Shown here: in pieces, positions 17,750 through 26,776 of the stretch
Layout of the letters: every line of letters begins with the position of its first letter
How positions within the stretch are numbered: the stretch's first letter is position 1
From: DAHUXD01 sp963736455
Lineage (GTDB): Bacteria; Acidobacteriota; Thermoanaerobaculia; UBA5066; Gp7-AA6
Assembly (NCBI GenBank): GCA_963736455.1
Contig: CAVTON010000001.1
Span: 1,116,001 to 1,180,000, forward strand
Reading direction: 5' to 3'
DNA length: 64,000 bases
The notes under the pieces: generated by a model
What the model was told of the DNA's origin: nothing
Database searches by the model: none
The model's input: only the letters and a program-made list of their open reading frames with translations
Translations under genes and position numbers: made by a program

Positions 17750-17852
17750 GGTTCCTCCCTCAGTTGTTCGCCGGAAAATGCACGAGATGCGGAAGCGTCG
17801 CGCACGGTCCCGGTCAGACTAGACCGCGGCCCCCGGAAAGTCAAAGCACACG

Positions 17853-17858
17853 TACAAT
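17853..17858 (+). promoter_or_regulatory. -10 box (TACAAT) of the kinase-GAF gene
   Basis: TACAAT ends 10 nt before the GTG at 17869. No Shine-Dalgarno precedes either that GTG or the later ATG. Confidence 0.4.
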
Positions 17859-17868
17859 CAAAAGCCAC

Positions 17869-19968
17869 GTGTCCCACGAAAGCGAGATGCCGACGCGCGA
17901 TGCCGCGTCCGTGAAATCCGGATCCCGCGAGGCCCCGGTCTCCATCGGGACGATCCTCGGCGGCCGATACCGGATCGACGGCGTCCTCGGCTTCGGCGGC
18001 ATGGGCGTCGTCTACCGCGCGCGGGACCTCAAGCTCGACCAGCAGATCGCGTTGAAGCGCGTCCGGCCGGATCGCGTCTCTCCCGAGCGCCGCGAGACGC
18101 TTCGCCGGGAGATCATCCTCTCGCGCAAGGTCACCCACGAGAACGTCTGCCGCGTCTACGACCTCGTCGAGATCGAAGGCGAAGAGTTCGTCTCGATGGA
18201 GCACCTGGCGGGCAGGACCCTCAAGGAGATCGAGGACCGAGAGAAGACCCTTCCGCTCGGCCGGGGACTCGCGATCGCCAAGGGCATCTGCAGCGGCCTG
18301 GCCGCCGCCCACCGGATCGGCGTGCTCCACCGGGACCTGAAGCCCGAGAACGTCATGGTCGGCGACGATGGAAGACCGATGTTGATGGACTTCGGGATCG
18401 CGGTCGAGACGTCCCTGTACCGGGGCGACCAGAGCGACACGGTGCCGGGGACGCCCCAGTTCCTGGCTCCCGAGCTGCTCACGGGCGAGGCTCCGGGCCC
18501 GCGGACCGACGTCTACGCGATGGGCGTGCTCCTCTACGAGATGTTCACCGGGCGCGTCCCGTTCGACGACAACGACACCGCCCGACTGGTTCGCCGCGTC
18601 CTCTCGGAGCGCGCGCCGAGGATCGAAACGCTTCGGCCCGACCTGCCGCCCGAGCTGCGAGACATCCTCGAGCGGGCGATCGCGCGCGATCCCGAGTCCC
18701 GGTTTCCCGACGCGACGTCCCTCGCCGACGCGATCGCGGCCTTCGAGGGACAGGTCCTCGACCGCGTCCTCGCCGAGGTCTCCGTCACGCGGGCGAAGAT
18801 GGTCAAGCTCATGGTCATCCTGGAGGCGAACAAGTCGCTCGCGGCGACGTTCGATCCGACCGAGACGCTGCGCATCATCCTGAAGACGGCGACCTCCGAG
18901 ACCGACGCCGAGCGCGGAACGATCTTCCTCAAGGACCCCGAATCGAACGAGCTGGTCAGCCAGATCCTGGAGGGGGGCTCCGTCAGCCCGATCCGGCTGC
19001 CGATCGGCCGGGGCATCGCGGGCGCCGCGGCGGAAACGGGACAGGTCGTCAACATCGCCGACGCCTACGCGGACGCCCGCTTCGACAAGCGGACCGACGC
19101 CTCCTCGGGCTTCAAGACCGCGAACCTCCTCGCGGCGCCCATGCGGACGGCATCGGGCGAGATCGTCGGCGTGGTCGAGATCCTGAACAAGCGCCGGCGC
19201 GCCTTCACGCGGGAGGACGAGGAGTTCATGGCCGAAGTCGCCACGCACGCGGCGATGGCCGTCGCCTCCGTCCGCCAGCACGAGGCGGCCGTCCGGAAGG
19301 CGAGGGAGGATGGAGCCGCGTCGGTCGCCCGCGCCGTGATGCCCCTGCTCCTGCCGGCGTCGTGGCCGGAGACCCCGGGCTTCGAGTCGGCGCCGCTGCG
19401 CTGGCACGCCGAATCGCCGAACGTCGTCCTCTACGCCGTCGCGCCGGCGTCCGGACGGCTCTCCTTCCTCCTGCTCGAGCATCCGGGCGGCCTCGAGGAG
19501 GCGATCGGGCCGCTCGTGCGCGCCTCGGCCACGGGACGCCGCCTGCTCGACGGGTCGGCCCCGGTCGATGTGGTGCGGGGAATCGCCTCGGTCGAGCCGT
19601 CCTGCGCGGCGACGGCGGCGCAGTGGGAAGGCGATCGCCTTCAGCTGGCCGCGCGCAACGCCCCGGTTCCCTACGTGCTTCGGTCCGGGCGAGCCGTCCC
19701 GTTCGAAGTGCAGGACGGGGACGAGGGCAGCCAGGTCTCGCTCGCGGCGAGCCGAGGCGACCTTCTCGTCGTCTGCGGATCGGGGCTTTCAGGGATGCGG
19801 TCGTCGGGCAAGCCCGCCTCGGCGGAGAAGGCCGTGCAGCACCTCGCGCGAGCCGCCGAGACGCAGCCGCTCTCGGCCGCCTTCGCGGCGCTGGTGTCCG
19901 AATGGAAGAAAACCGGGTTCGAGCCCGGGGACCGGGACGTGCTGCTGCTCGCGGCGAAGCGGCTCTAG
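17869..19968 (+). CDS. Ser/Thr protein kinase with GAF domain and degenerate PP2C/SpoIIE-like tail
   Basis: About 699 residues from the GTG at 17869; ATG 17887 is the alternative. The kinase domain spans about 30-300. It has 'GFGGMGVVYRA' (glycine loop), 'HRDLKPENV' (catalytic loop) and 'MDFGIA' (metal-binding DFG), so it should be active. A GAF domain follows at about 320-480 ('GRGIAGAAAETGQVVNI'). The last ~200 residues resemble a SpoIIE/PP2C phosphatase in outline and end in 'GDRDVLLLAAKR'. The metal-binding Asp motifs expected there are not recognisable, so the tail may be inactive. It lacks a transmembrane helix and is probably cytosolic. The gene is a single transcription unit. Confidence 0.87.
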   Translation: MSHESEMPTRDAASVKSGSREAPVSIGTILGGRYRIDGVLGFGGMGVVYRARDLKLDQQIALKRVRPDRVSPERRETLRREIILSRKVTHENVCRVYDLVEIEGEEFVSMEHLAGRTLKEIEDREKTLPLGRGLAIAKGICSGLAAAHRIGVLHRDLKPENVMVGDDGRPMLMDFGIAVETSLYRGDQSDTVPGTPQFLAPELLTGEAPGPRTDVYAMGVLLYEMFTGRVPFDDNDTARLVRRVLSERAPRIETLRPDLPPELRDILERAIARDPESRFPDATSLADAIAAFEGQVLDRVLAEVSVTRAKMVKLMVILEANKSLAATFDPTETLRIILKTATSETDAERGTIFLKDPESNELVSQILEGGSVSPIRLPIGRGIAGAAAETGQVVNIADAYADARFDKRTDASSGFKTANLLAAPMRTASGEIVGVVEILNKRRRAFTREDEEFMAEVATHAAMAVASVRQHEAAVRKAREDGAASVARAVMPLLLPASWPETPGFESAPLRWHAESPNVVLYAVAPASGRLSFLLLEHPGGLEEAIGPLVRASATGRRLLDGSAPVDVVRGIASVEPSCAATAAQWEGDRLQLAARNAPVPYVLRSGRAVPFEVQDGDEGSQVSLAASRGDLLVVCGSGLSGMRSSGKPASAEKAVQHLARAAETQPLSAAFAALVSEWKKTGFEPGDRDVLLLAAKRL

Positions 19969-19999
19969 GTCCGCTTCCGCGGTCCCGATTCCCGATCTG

Positions 20000-21793
20000 C
20001 TAGGGCAGCACCGCCACGGCCAGGGCGCCCGGCCCGCCGTGCGCGCCGAGGGCGGGTCCGCACTCCGCGATCAGAACGTCCGACTCGGGGTAGCGCGCGC
20101 GAATCTCGCGGGCGAGCTCCTCGGCGGCGTCCTCCGCGTCGCAATGGGCCACGCCAAACCGGCGCGAGGCGCTCTCGCGCGTCCCGGCCTCGGTGAAGAG
20201 CAGTCGCATCATCTTGCGGCGCGCCGCCTCGTAGCCGCGCGCCTTGGCCGCGGCCTCGACCTTGCCGTCCGCCGTGATCGTCAGGATCGGAAGCAGTCCG
20301 AGGATCTTCGCGAGGAGCCCGCGCGTCGCGGAGACCCGGCCGCCGCGAACGAGGTGCTTGAGCGTCGGGACGGCGACGAAGAGGCGCACGCGCGCCGCCG
20401 TCTCCCGCGCCGTCGAGGCCACCTCGGCGGCGGTCTGGCCGGCCCGCGCCGCCTCGGCGGCCGCGCGCACGACGAGCGCGAGGCCGACCGACACGCTCCC
20501 GCTGTCCACGTGCGTGATGTCGGTCTTCTTCACCGGACGCGCCCCCACGATCGCCGCCTGGTACGTCCCCGAGAGGTGCGAGCCCAGGTGGACGGACACG
20601 ATCGAGCCGGCGTGGGCGGCGACGTTTTCGTACACCTGGGTGAAGTCGGCGGGCGGTGGCTGCGAGGTCTTCGGCGCGACGTCCGTGACCGCGAAGCGTC
20701 CGTAGAACTCGGAGGGCGCGATCGTGACCTTGTCGAGGTAGTTCTCGGAGCCGAAATAGACGCGGACCGGGACGACGCCCACGCCGAGCTCTTCGAGCAT
20801 CGTCGGCGGAAGGTCGCAGGTCGAGTCGGTCACGATCCCGACGCGGGCCGCGCGGTTCTGGTCGAAGCGCGACTCGTGCTGCGCGCGCATGTCTTCGACC
20901 TTCGTCTGGGCCACGTCCGCGAAGCGCGAGGCGGTCTCGAAGACCCTCTCGGGCTCGTTGGTGTGGATGTGGAGGCGCAGGCGCGCCATGCCCCCGGCGA
21001 TGACGATCGAGTCGCCGAGCAGCGCGGCCTCGCGCCGGAGCGCTTCGCGGTCGATTCCGTCGCCTTCGAGCAGGGCCTCGGTGCAGAAGCGGAAGAGGAT
21101 CGCCTCGGGAGTCCGGTCGAAGATCGCGGCGCGGATGTCCTCCGGCGCGGTCGGGGCGGGAGCCGAACGGGCCGATTCGCGGAAGTACTGCACGATGCCC
21201 TCGAGGAGGTACACGAAGCCCTGGGCCCCGGCGTCCACGACGCCGGCTTTCTGCAGAACCTCCATCTGCTTGGGGGTGTTCTCGAGCGAGACGCGCGCGG
21301 CCTTGAGCGACTCGGGCAGGAGGACGCCGAAGTCGCGGACCTCGCCGGCCCGATCCGCGACGTGCCTTGCCCAGTCGCGGATCACGGTGAGGATCGTCCC
21401 CTCGACGGGCCGCGCGATCGCCGCGTACGCCGACTCGGCGGCCTTCACGACCGCGGAGCCGAAGCCGCCGGTCGTGATGCGCGGCGCATCGGGAAGCCCC
21501 TCCGAAAACCCGCAGAAGAACTGGGCCAGGATCGCGCCGGAGTTGCCGCGGGCCCCGCCGACCGCCTGGTCCGCGAGCGCACGGGACATCTCGCGGATGT
21601 GGCGCTGTCGGATCCGGGAGATCCCGGCGGCGATCTTCTGGAGCGTCGAGGCGACGTTGGTTCCGGTATCGCCGTCGGGGACCGGAAAAACGTTGATCTT
21701 GTTGAGAGCCTCGGCGCGCTCGGCGACGAAGTGCGCGCCCGCGATGACCGCGCGCGACAGGCGGCGGCCGTCCAGGTACCCGATCGCGATCAA
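20000..21793 (-). CDS. DAK2-DegV fusion: FakA-like fatty-acid kinase joined to a FakB-like fatty-acid-binding domain
   Basis: 597 residues. The TTG start at 21793 overlaps the upstream stop as TTGA, indicating coupling; no ATG is nearby. The amino half is a DhaL/DAK2 kinase with the ATP and magnesium site 'NVFPVPDGDTGTNVASTL' and 'GGARGNSGAILAQF', then a FakA-type middle domain ('AGVVDAGAQGFVYLLEG'). The last ~280 residues are DegV/FakB: 'GIVTDSTCDLPP', 'TSQPPPADF' and 'SGTYQAA'. In Firmicutes FakB presents a fatty acid and FakA phosphorylates it to acyl phosphate. Here both parts are one chain. It lies downstream of the glycine-cleavage operon on the same strand. Confidence 0.88.
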   Translation of the reverse strand: MIAIGYLDGRRLSRAVIAGAHFVAERAEALNKINVFPVPDGDTGTNVASTLQKIAAGISRIRQRHIREMSRALADQAVGGARGNSGAILAQFFCGFSEGLPDAPRITTGGFGSAVVKAAESAYAAIARPVEGTILTVIRDWARHVADRAGEVRDFGVLLPESLKAARVSLENTPKQMEVLQKAGVVDAGAQGFVYLLEGIVQYFRESARSAPAPTAPEDIRAAIFDRTPEAILFRFCTEALLEGDGIDREALRREAALLGDSIVIAGGMARLRLHIHTNEPERVFETASRFADVAQTKVEDMRAQHESRFDQNRAARVGIVTDSTCDLPPTMLEELGVGVVPVRVYFGSENYLDKVTIAPSEFYGRFAVTDVAPKTSQPPPADFTQVYENVAAHAGSIVSVHLGSHLSGTYQAAIVGARPVKKTDITHVDSGSVSVGLALVVRAAAEAARAGQTAAEVASTARETAARVRLFVAVPTLKHLVRGGRVSATRGLLAKILGLLPILTITADGKVEAAAKARGYEAARRKMMRLLFTEAGTRESASRRFGVAHCDAEDAAEELAREIRARYPESDVLIAECGPALGAHGGPGALAVAVLP

Positions 21794-22065
21794 GGCTTGA
21801 TCGTCGCGGGGAATCCTTCGGGCGACCGGCCGGAGCGGCCCGCGGTCCGGTATTCCTCGGCGACCGCGGGAAGACGGTCGAGGTAGAAGAGGACCACGCC
21901 GCATCCCATGCAGGCCCAGGGATAGACCTTCTCCGCTCCCCACGAAAAGAGCCCGGTCTTCCACGGCTTCTTCCAGAAATACGTCGTGTATCCGGACGTA
22001 TTGCTCCGCGAGCGGAGCATGTCGCCGCCGCAGAGAGCGCATTTCCTGTGGAAGGCGTCGCTCAT
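21790..22065 (-). CDS. Small zinc-ribbon-like hypothetical protein
   Basis: 91 residues from ATG 22065; an upstream ATG at 22080 would add five residues. Two Cys pairs, 'CALCGGDM' and 'CMGCGVV', about 40 residues apart, suggest a zinc ribbon. Between them is a Trp/Tyr-rich segment ('SGYTTYFWKKPWKTGLF'). I do not recognise a family. The stop overlaps the TTG of the DAK2-DegV gene. It lies 97 bp after gcvPB and could be the link gene of one long transcript. Confidence 0.7.
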   Translation of the reverse strand: MSDAFHRKCALCGGDMLRSRSNTSGYTTYFWKKPWKTGLFSWGAEKVYPWACMGCGVVLFYLDRLPAVAEEYRTAGRSGRSPEGFPATIKP

Positions 22066-22162
22066 GGCCGGGTCCGGCAAAGATATCGCGAAAGCGGCCG
22101 ATGCCGGCGGGGTCTCGATTGCCCGGGAGCGGCCGGGCCTGCGCCGTGCCAGGGACGCCTCT

Positions 22163-23659
22163 TCAGGGCCTCCAGCGCAACACGAGGTTGCGCGCCGCGC
22201 CGACCTCGTCGACGCGTTTGACCGGCGTCGTATGGGGAGCCGTCCGCACGAGATCCGGATTCTGCTCGCACTCTCGCGCGATGTCGCGCATCGCCTTCAC
22301 GAACGCGTCCAGGACGGGTTTGCCCTCGGTCTCGGTCGGCTCGATCATGAGCGCCCCGTGCACGATCAGCGGGAAGGACATCGTCGGCGGATGGAATCCG
22401 TAGTCCATCAGGCGCTTGGCGATGTCCACGTTCGAGATGCCGAGCTCGGTCTGCTTCTTGTCCGAGAAGACGACCTCGTGCATCGAGGGGCCGTCGTACT
22501 TGAGGTGATAGACGCCGGTCAGCCCGGCGCGGATGTAGTTGGCGTTCAGGACCGCGACCTTCGCGACCTCGCCGATCCGGTTGCCGTAGGCCGCGATGTA
22601 GGAGAGCGCCCGCACGAACATTCCGAAGTTGCCGAGAAACGTCCGCAGCCGGCCGATCGACTCGGGCCGGTCGAAGTCGAGAAAGAACGTCCCGTCGGCG
22701 CGGCGCTCGACGGTCGGGCGCGGAAGAAACGGAACGAGGGCCTCGGTCACGGCGACGGGGCCCGAGCCGGGTCCTCCCCCGCCGTGCGGGGTCGAGAAGG
22801 TCTTGTGGAGGTTCATGTGCATGACGTCCACGCCCATGAGGCCGGGCTTGGCGACCCCGACGAACGCGTTGAAGTTCGCGCCGTCGCAGTAGAGGTAGCC
22901 GCCCTTCGCGTGGACGATGCGGGCGATGTCGAGGATGCGGTCCTCGAAGATGCCGAGCGTGTTCGGAACCGTGAGCATGAGGGCGGCGACGTCGTCGGTC
23001 ATCGCTTTCTCGAGGACCTCGAGGTCCAGCGTCCCGCGGGGGTTCGACTTCAGCTCCCGGACCGTGTAGCCGGCGAAGTGCGCCGAGGCGGGATTCGTGC
23101 CGTGCGCCGAGTCGGGGATGAGCACGGTCGAGCGGGGCCTGCCCGTCTTCTCGAGCGCCTTGCGCACCATGAGAATGCCCGCGAGCTCTCCCTGCGCGCC
23201 GGCCGACGGCTGGAGCGTCACGCGGGACAGACCGGTCAGCTCGGCCAGGATGCGCTCGAGCCGCCACGCGAGCTCGAGCGAGCCCTGCGACAGCGCCTCG
23301 GGCGTCAGCGGATGCGCGGCGGCGAACCCGGGAAGGCGCGCCATCTCTTCGTTGGTGCGCGGATTGTGCTTCATCGTGCAGGAACCGAGCGCATAGAGGC
23401 CCTGGTCGATCGAGAAGTTCAGCTTCGACAGGCGCGTGAAATGGCGCGCCACGTCGACCTCGGAGATCTCGGTCTCGCCGGCGATCTCCCGCCGCAGCAG
23501 CCTCTCCGGAATCCCGACGGCCGCCGGCACGTCGAGCGGCGGGAGCGAGTACCCGATCTTCCCCTCGCCCGAACGTTCGAAGACGAGCGGCAGCGGCCGC
23601 GGCTCGGGCCGGCGCGGATCGCGAGCGGCTCCGGCTTTTTCGGCGATTTCGACGCTCAC
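22163..23659 (-). CDS. gcvPB: Glycine dehydrogenase (decarboxylating) subunit 2
   Basis: 498 residues from a GTG that overlaps the gcvPA stop as GTGA. This is the PLP-carrying half of the split P-protein. The PLP lysine lies in 'HMNLHKTFSTPHGGGGPG' and is followed by the glycine-rich loop. 'SCTMKHNPRTNEEMA' and 'PDSAHGTNPASAHFAGY' are further P-protein motifs. With GcvPA it decarboxylates glycine and passes the aminomethyl group to lipoyl-GcvH. Length and motifs are normal. It is the last gcv gene of the operon. Confidence 0.96.
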   Translation of the reverse strand: MSVEIAEKAGAARDPRRPEPRPLPLVFERSGEGKIGYSLPPLDVPAAVGIPERLLRREIAGETEISEVDVARHFTRLSKLNFSIDQGLYALGSCTMKHNPRTNEEMARLPGFAAAHPLTPEALSQGSLELAWRLERILAELTGLSRVTLQPSAGAQGELAGILMVRKALEKTGRPRSTVLIPDSAHGTNPASAHFAGYTVRELKSNPRGTLDLEVLEKAMTDDVAALMLTVPNTLGIFEDRILDIARIVHAKGGYLYCDGANFNAFVGVAKPGLMGVDVMHMNLHKTFSTPHGGGGPGSGPVAVTEALVPFLPRPTVERRADGTFFLDFDRPESIGRLRTFLGNFGMFVRALSYIAAYGNRIGEVAKVAVLNANYIRAGLTGVYHLKYDGPSMHEVVFSDKKQTELGISNVDIAKRLMDYGFHPPTMSFPLIVHGALMIEPTETEGKPVLDAFVKAMRDIARECEQNPDLVRTAPHTTPVKRVDEVGAARNLVLRWRP

Positions 23660-25002
23660 GCCGTTTTCTCCGCCAGCGCCGCCGCCAGAAGGTCGAGGTC
23701 GGCGCGCTCGTTCATCTCGGTGACGGCGACGAGGAAGCGCCGCCGATCCGCCGGGTCGTAGCGCGAGAGCGGCACGCCGCCGAGGATCCCGCGCGAGGCG
23801 AGGCGCGCGAGCAGCCTCTCCGCATCCTCCGGCGCCTCGACGAGAAACTCGTCGAAGGTCGGACCGGAGCAGGGAATCCGATATCCGGGGATCTTCGCGA
23901 TCTCGCCCTTCAGGTACTGCGCCTTCGCGTGGCTCTGGAGCGCGACCTCTCGCAACCCCTCCTTGCCGAGCAGCGACATGTGGATGTTCGAGGCGAGCGC
24001 CATCAGCCCCTGGTTCGTGCAGATGTTGGAGGTCGCCTTCTCGCGCCGGATGTGCTGCTCGCGCGTCGAAAGCGTCAGGCAGAAGGCCCGATGTCCCTCG
24101 GCGTCCTTCGCCATCCCGACGAGGCGTCCGGGGATCTGTCTCTGGTGCTCCGTCCGGCACGAGAGGAACCCGAGGAGGGGGCCGCCGTTGTGCATGGGCA
24201 CGCCGAGCGACTGCGCCTCGCCGCACGCGATGTCGGCGCCGCCTTCTCCGGGCGGGGCGAGCAGCGCGAGCGAGATCGCCTCGGCCACGACCGCCACCGA
24301 GAGCGCCCCCTTCGCCTTCGCGGCCGCCGACCCGGCGTTCCAGTCCTCGACCACGCCGTAGAAGTTGGGCGACTGCACCGCGACGGCGAAGGTCTTCTCG
24401 TCGACGGCGGCGGCGAGGGCCTTCGCGTCCGTGGTCCCGTCGGGTCCGAGTGGAACCTCGACGAGGTCGAGGTCGAGGTTCGAGAAGTAGGTGCGCACCG
24501 TCTCGCGGTACTCCGGATGGATGCCCGCCGACAGCACGGCCCGGGTCTTCCCGCGCGAGAGCCGCTCGGCCATCAGCAGCGCCTCGACGAGCGCGGACGC
24601 CCCCTCGTAGAGCGAGGCGTTGGCCACCTCGAGGCCCGTCAGAAGACAGATGTGCGTCTGGAACTCGAAGATGGACTGGAGCGTCCCCTGCGAGACCTCC
24701 GGTTGATACGGCGTGTACGAGGTCAGCCACTCGGCGCGATAGAGCATCTGGTCGGCGATCGCCGAGACGTAGTGGTTGTAGACGCCCGCGCCCAGGAAGA
24801 AGGCGGTGTCCCGGGCGTTGGCGTTCTTCTTCGCGAGGCCTCCGAGAAGGCGCCGGATCTCGATCTCCGACATCGGCGGCGGCAGGTCGGGCGCGCGGCG
24901 CACGGCGGCCGGCACCGCCGCGAAGAGATCGTCGATCGACCGGGCGCCGATCGCGGAGAGCATGGCGGCCCGCTCGGCGTCGGAGGTCGGGAGAAACTTC
25001 AC
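23656..25002 (-). CDS. gcvPA: Glycine dehydrogenase (decarboxylating) subunit 1
   Basis: 448 residues from a GTG at 25002 that overlaps the gcvH stop as GTGA. Typical GcvPA motifs are 'FLGAGVYNHYVSAIADQM', 'SYTPYQPEVSQGTLQ' and 'EGASALVEALLMA'. This subunit forms the P-protein heterotetramer with GcvPB but carries no PLP lysine. The order T-H-PA-PB with overlaps at every junction guarantees stoichiometric expression. The C-terminal part ends 'LDLLAAALAEKTA', as usual for the family. Confidence 0.96.
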   Translation of the reverse strand: MKFLPTSDAERAAMLSAIGARSIDDLFAAVPAAVRRAPDLPPPMSEIEIRRLLGGLAKKNANARDTAFFLGAGVYNHYVSAIADQMLYRAEWLTSYTPYQPEVSQGTLQSIFEFQTHICLLTGLEVANASLYEGASALVEALLMAERLSRGKTRAVLSAGIHPEYRETVRTYFSNLDLDLVEVPLGPDGTTDAKALAAAVDEKTFAVAVQSPNFYGVVEDWNAGSAAAKAKGALSVAVVAEAISLALLAPPGEGGADIACGEAQSLGVPMHNGGPLLGFLSCRTEHQRQIPGRLVGMAKDAEGHRAFCLTLSTREQHIRREKATSNICTNQGLMALASNIHMSLLGKEGLREVALQSHAKAQYLKGEIAKIPGYRIPCSGPTFDEFLVEAPEDAERLLARLASRGILGGVPLSRYDPADRRRFLVAVTEMNERADLDLLAAALAEKTA

Positions 25003-25397
25003 TTCTCCTGCTCTTCCTCGCGGACGTACTCGCCGTAGGCCTCGGCCGACATGAGCTTGCCGATCTCGACGTCGGTCGAGACCTTCAGCTTGATGAGCCA
25101 GCCGTCGCCGAACGGGTCGTCGTTGATGATCCCGGGCTCGGACACCGCGGACTTGTTGACTTCCACGACCTCGCCCGAAACCGGAGTGAAGAGCTCCGAG
25201 ACCGCCTTGACGGACTCGACGGTGCCGAACTCGTCGCCCGCGTCGTACATGTGGCCCACCTCGGGGAGCTCGAGGTAGACGATCTCGCCCAGCTGTTTCT
25301 GGGCATGCTCGGTGATGCCGATCGTTCCGACGTCGCCATCGACGCGGACCCACTCGTGGCTGTCGGCGTATCGGAGGTCATCCGGATTTGCGCTCAT
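24999..25397 (-). CDS. gcvH: Glycine cleavage system H protein
   Basis: 132 residues. The lipoyl-domain motif 'GTVESVKAVSELFTPVSG' holds the lipoylated lysine at about residue 64. 'SHEWVRVDGDVGTIGITEHA' is the conserved amino part. The protein shuttles the aminomethyl group between the P, T and L proteins. Its ATG overlaps the gcvT stop (ATGA) and its stop overlaps the gcvPA GTG. The C-terminal tail is rich in Glu. Lipoylation enzymes are not in the window. Confidence 0.97.
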   Translation of the reverse strand: MSANPDDLRYADSHEWVRVDGDVGTIGITEHAQKQLGEIVYLELPEVGHMYDAGDEFGTVESVKAVSELFTPVSGEVVEVNKSAVSEPGIINDDPFGDGWLIKLKVSTDVEIGKLMSAEAYGEYVREEEQEK

Positions 25398-26506
25398 GCA
25401 CTCCTCTTGTAGAACGGCGTCGTCGCCACGCGGGCCGACGCCTCACGGCCTCGGATTTCGACCTGAAACTCGGTCCCGATCGCCGTCGAGGCCGAAGGAA
25501 GGAGCGCGAGGCCGATGGGCCTGCCGAGCGTCGGCGAATGGGTCCCGGACGTCACGACGCCGGGGCCCGCCGCCGTCCGGGCGGGATACCCGTGCCGCGC
25601 GATGCCGCGGTCGACCATCTCGAACCCGACGAGCTTTCGGGGCACGCCCGCCTGCTTCTGCGCGGCGAGGGCCTCGCGGCCGATGAAGTCTCCCTTGCCG
25701 AGCTTGACGATCCAGCCCAGGTCGGCTTCGAGCGCCGTGACGGTGTCGTCGATGTCGTTGCCGTAGAGAGCCATCTTCGCCTCGAGACGCAGCGTATCGC
25801 GCGCGCCGAGTCCGCACGGCGCCGCGCCTTCCCTCTTTCCTTCCTCGAGCAGCGACCGGAAGAGCCGCTCCGCGTCGTCCGGGCGGCAGTACACCTCGAA
25901 GCCGTCCTCGCCGGTGTACCCGGTGCGCGAGACCAGCGTCGGCGCGCCGAACACCGCCGTGTCGCGGAAGCCGTAGTACGGCAGGTCCGACGGGTCGGGC
26001 CGGCAGACGCGGGACATCAGCGCCGCGGACTTCGGCCCCTGGACGGCGATGAGCGCGTAGTCCGCGCTGCGATCCGCGACGGAGACGTCGCGGCCCGCCC
26101 GGGCGCTCGCCCAGGCGAAGTCCTTCGGCGTGTTGCCGGCATTGACGACGAGCAGGTACGCGTCCGCCGCCTTGCGGTAGACGAGCAGATCGTCGACGAA
26201 GGTCCCCTTCTCGGTCAGAAACGCCGAGTAGTGGATCCGCCCGTCCGCGAGCCGGGCGACGTCGTTCGGTGTCAGGCGCTGAAGGAAGTCGAGGGCGCCC
26301 GGGCCGGAGACGTCGAACTCGCCCATGTGCGAGACGTCGAACAGTCCGACGCGCTCTCGGACGGCGCGGTGCTCTTCGAGAATGCCCGCGTACTGGACGG
26401 GCATCTCCCAGCCGCCGAAGTCGATCAGCCTTGCCCCGAGCTCGCGATGAAGAGAATGGAGCGGCGTGCGGCGCAGCGCAGTCGGGGCGGCGGCGGGGGC
26501 GGCCAT
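25394..26506 (-). CDS. gcvT: Aminomethyltransferase (glycine cleavage T protein)
   Basis: 370 residues from ATG 26506. Diagnostic segments are 'LIDFGGWEMPVQYAGILEEH', 'GLFDVSHMGEFDVSGP', 'RTGYTGEDGFEVYC' and 'GLGARDTLRLEAKMALYGND'. They cover the folate-binding and catalytic regions, so the enzyme should be functional. It transfers the methylene group to tetrahydrofolate and releases ammonia. It is the first gene of the gcv operon. I found no glycine-riboswitch consensus in the 270 bp upstream, which instead holds a gene remnant. Confidence 0.96.
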   Translation of the reverse strand: MAAPAAAPTALRRTPLHSLHRELGARLIDFGGWEMPVQYAGILEEHRAVRERVGLFDVSHMGEFDVSGPGALDFLQRLTPNDVARLADGRIHYSAFLTEKGTFVDDLLVYRKAADAYLLVVNAGNTPKDFAWASARAGRDVSVADRSADYALIAVQGPKSAALMSRVCRPDPSDLPYYGFRDTAVFGAPTLVSRTGYTGEDGFEVYCRPDDAERLFRSLLEEGKREGAAPCGLGARDTLRLEAKMALYGNDIDDTVTALEADLGWIVKLGKGDFIGREALAAQKQAGVPRKLVGFEMVDRGIARHGYPARTAAGPGVVTSGTHSPTLGRPIGLALLPSASTAIGTEFQVEIRGREASARVATTPFYKRSA

Positions 26507-26510
26507 CGGG

Positions 26511-26768
26511 ATGGGGAAGTTAACACACGTCGAAAGGGCCGGGAACCGCGGCCCGGGATTCGGAACCGCGCCGGCTCCCGCCGACGCGGTCGCGCACGAG
26601 GACTCGGTCGTGCTGGAGCTGTCGCGCGAGCGCTTCGAGGCTCTCGAATCGGCCGACCCGGAGGGCTGCGCGGAGCTCTCGCTGCTGCTGTGCCGACTCG
26701 CGGCGCGCCGATCCGTCGAGACGGCCGAGCGGCTCACGAACTGGCGGATTCTCGCCGGGCCGGGATAG
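26511..26768 (+). pseudogene. Remnant resembling the C-terminal end of a cyclic-nucleotide-binding domain
   Basis: An 85-codon frame facing away from gcvT. Its last ~55 residues ('DSVVLELSRERFEALESADP' and the helix after it) resemble the end of a CNMP-binding domain, which normally runs from a final beta strand into the C helix. The beta-roll with the phosphate-binding cassette is missing. No room for it exists upstream because gcvT begins 4 bp away. It is most likely a decayed fragment, although a small functional protein cannot be excluded. It fills most of the gap upstream of gcvT. Confidence 0.35.
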
Positions 26769-26776
26769 CGGCCGGA

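Noticed and set aside
26507..26776. Glycine riboswitch upstream of gcvT
   Set aside because: The conserved aptamer elements are not visible on the minus strand; the region instead encodes a domain remnant.
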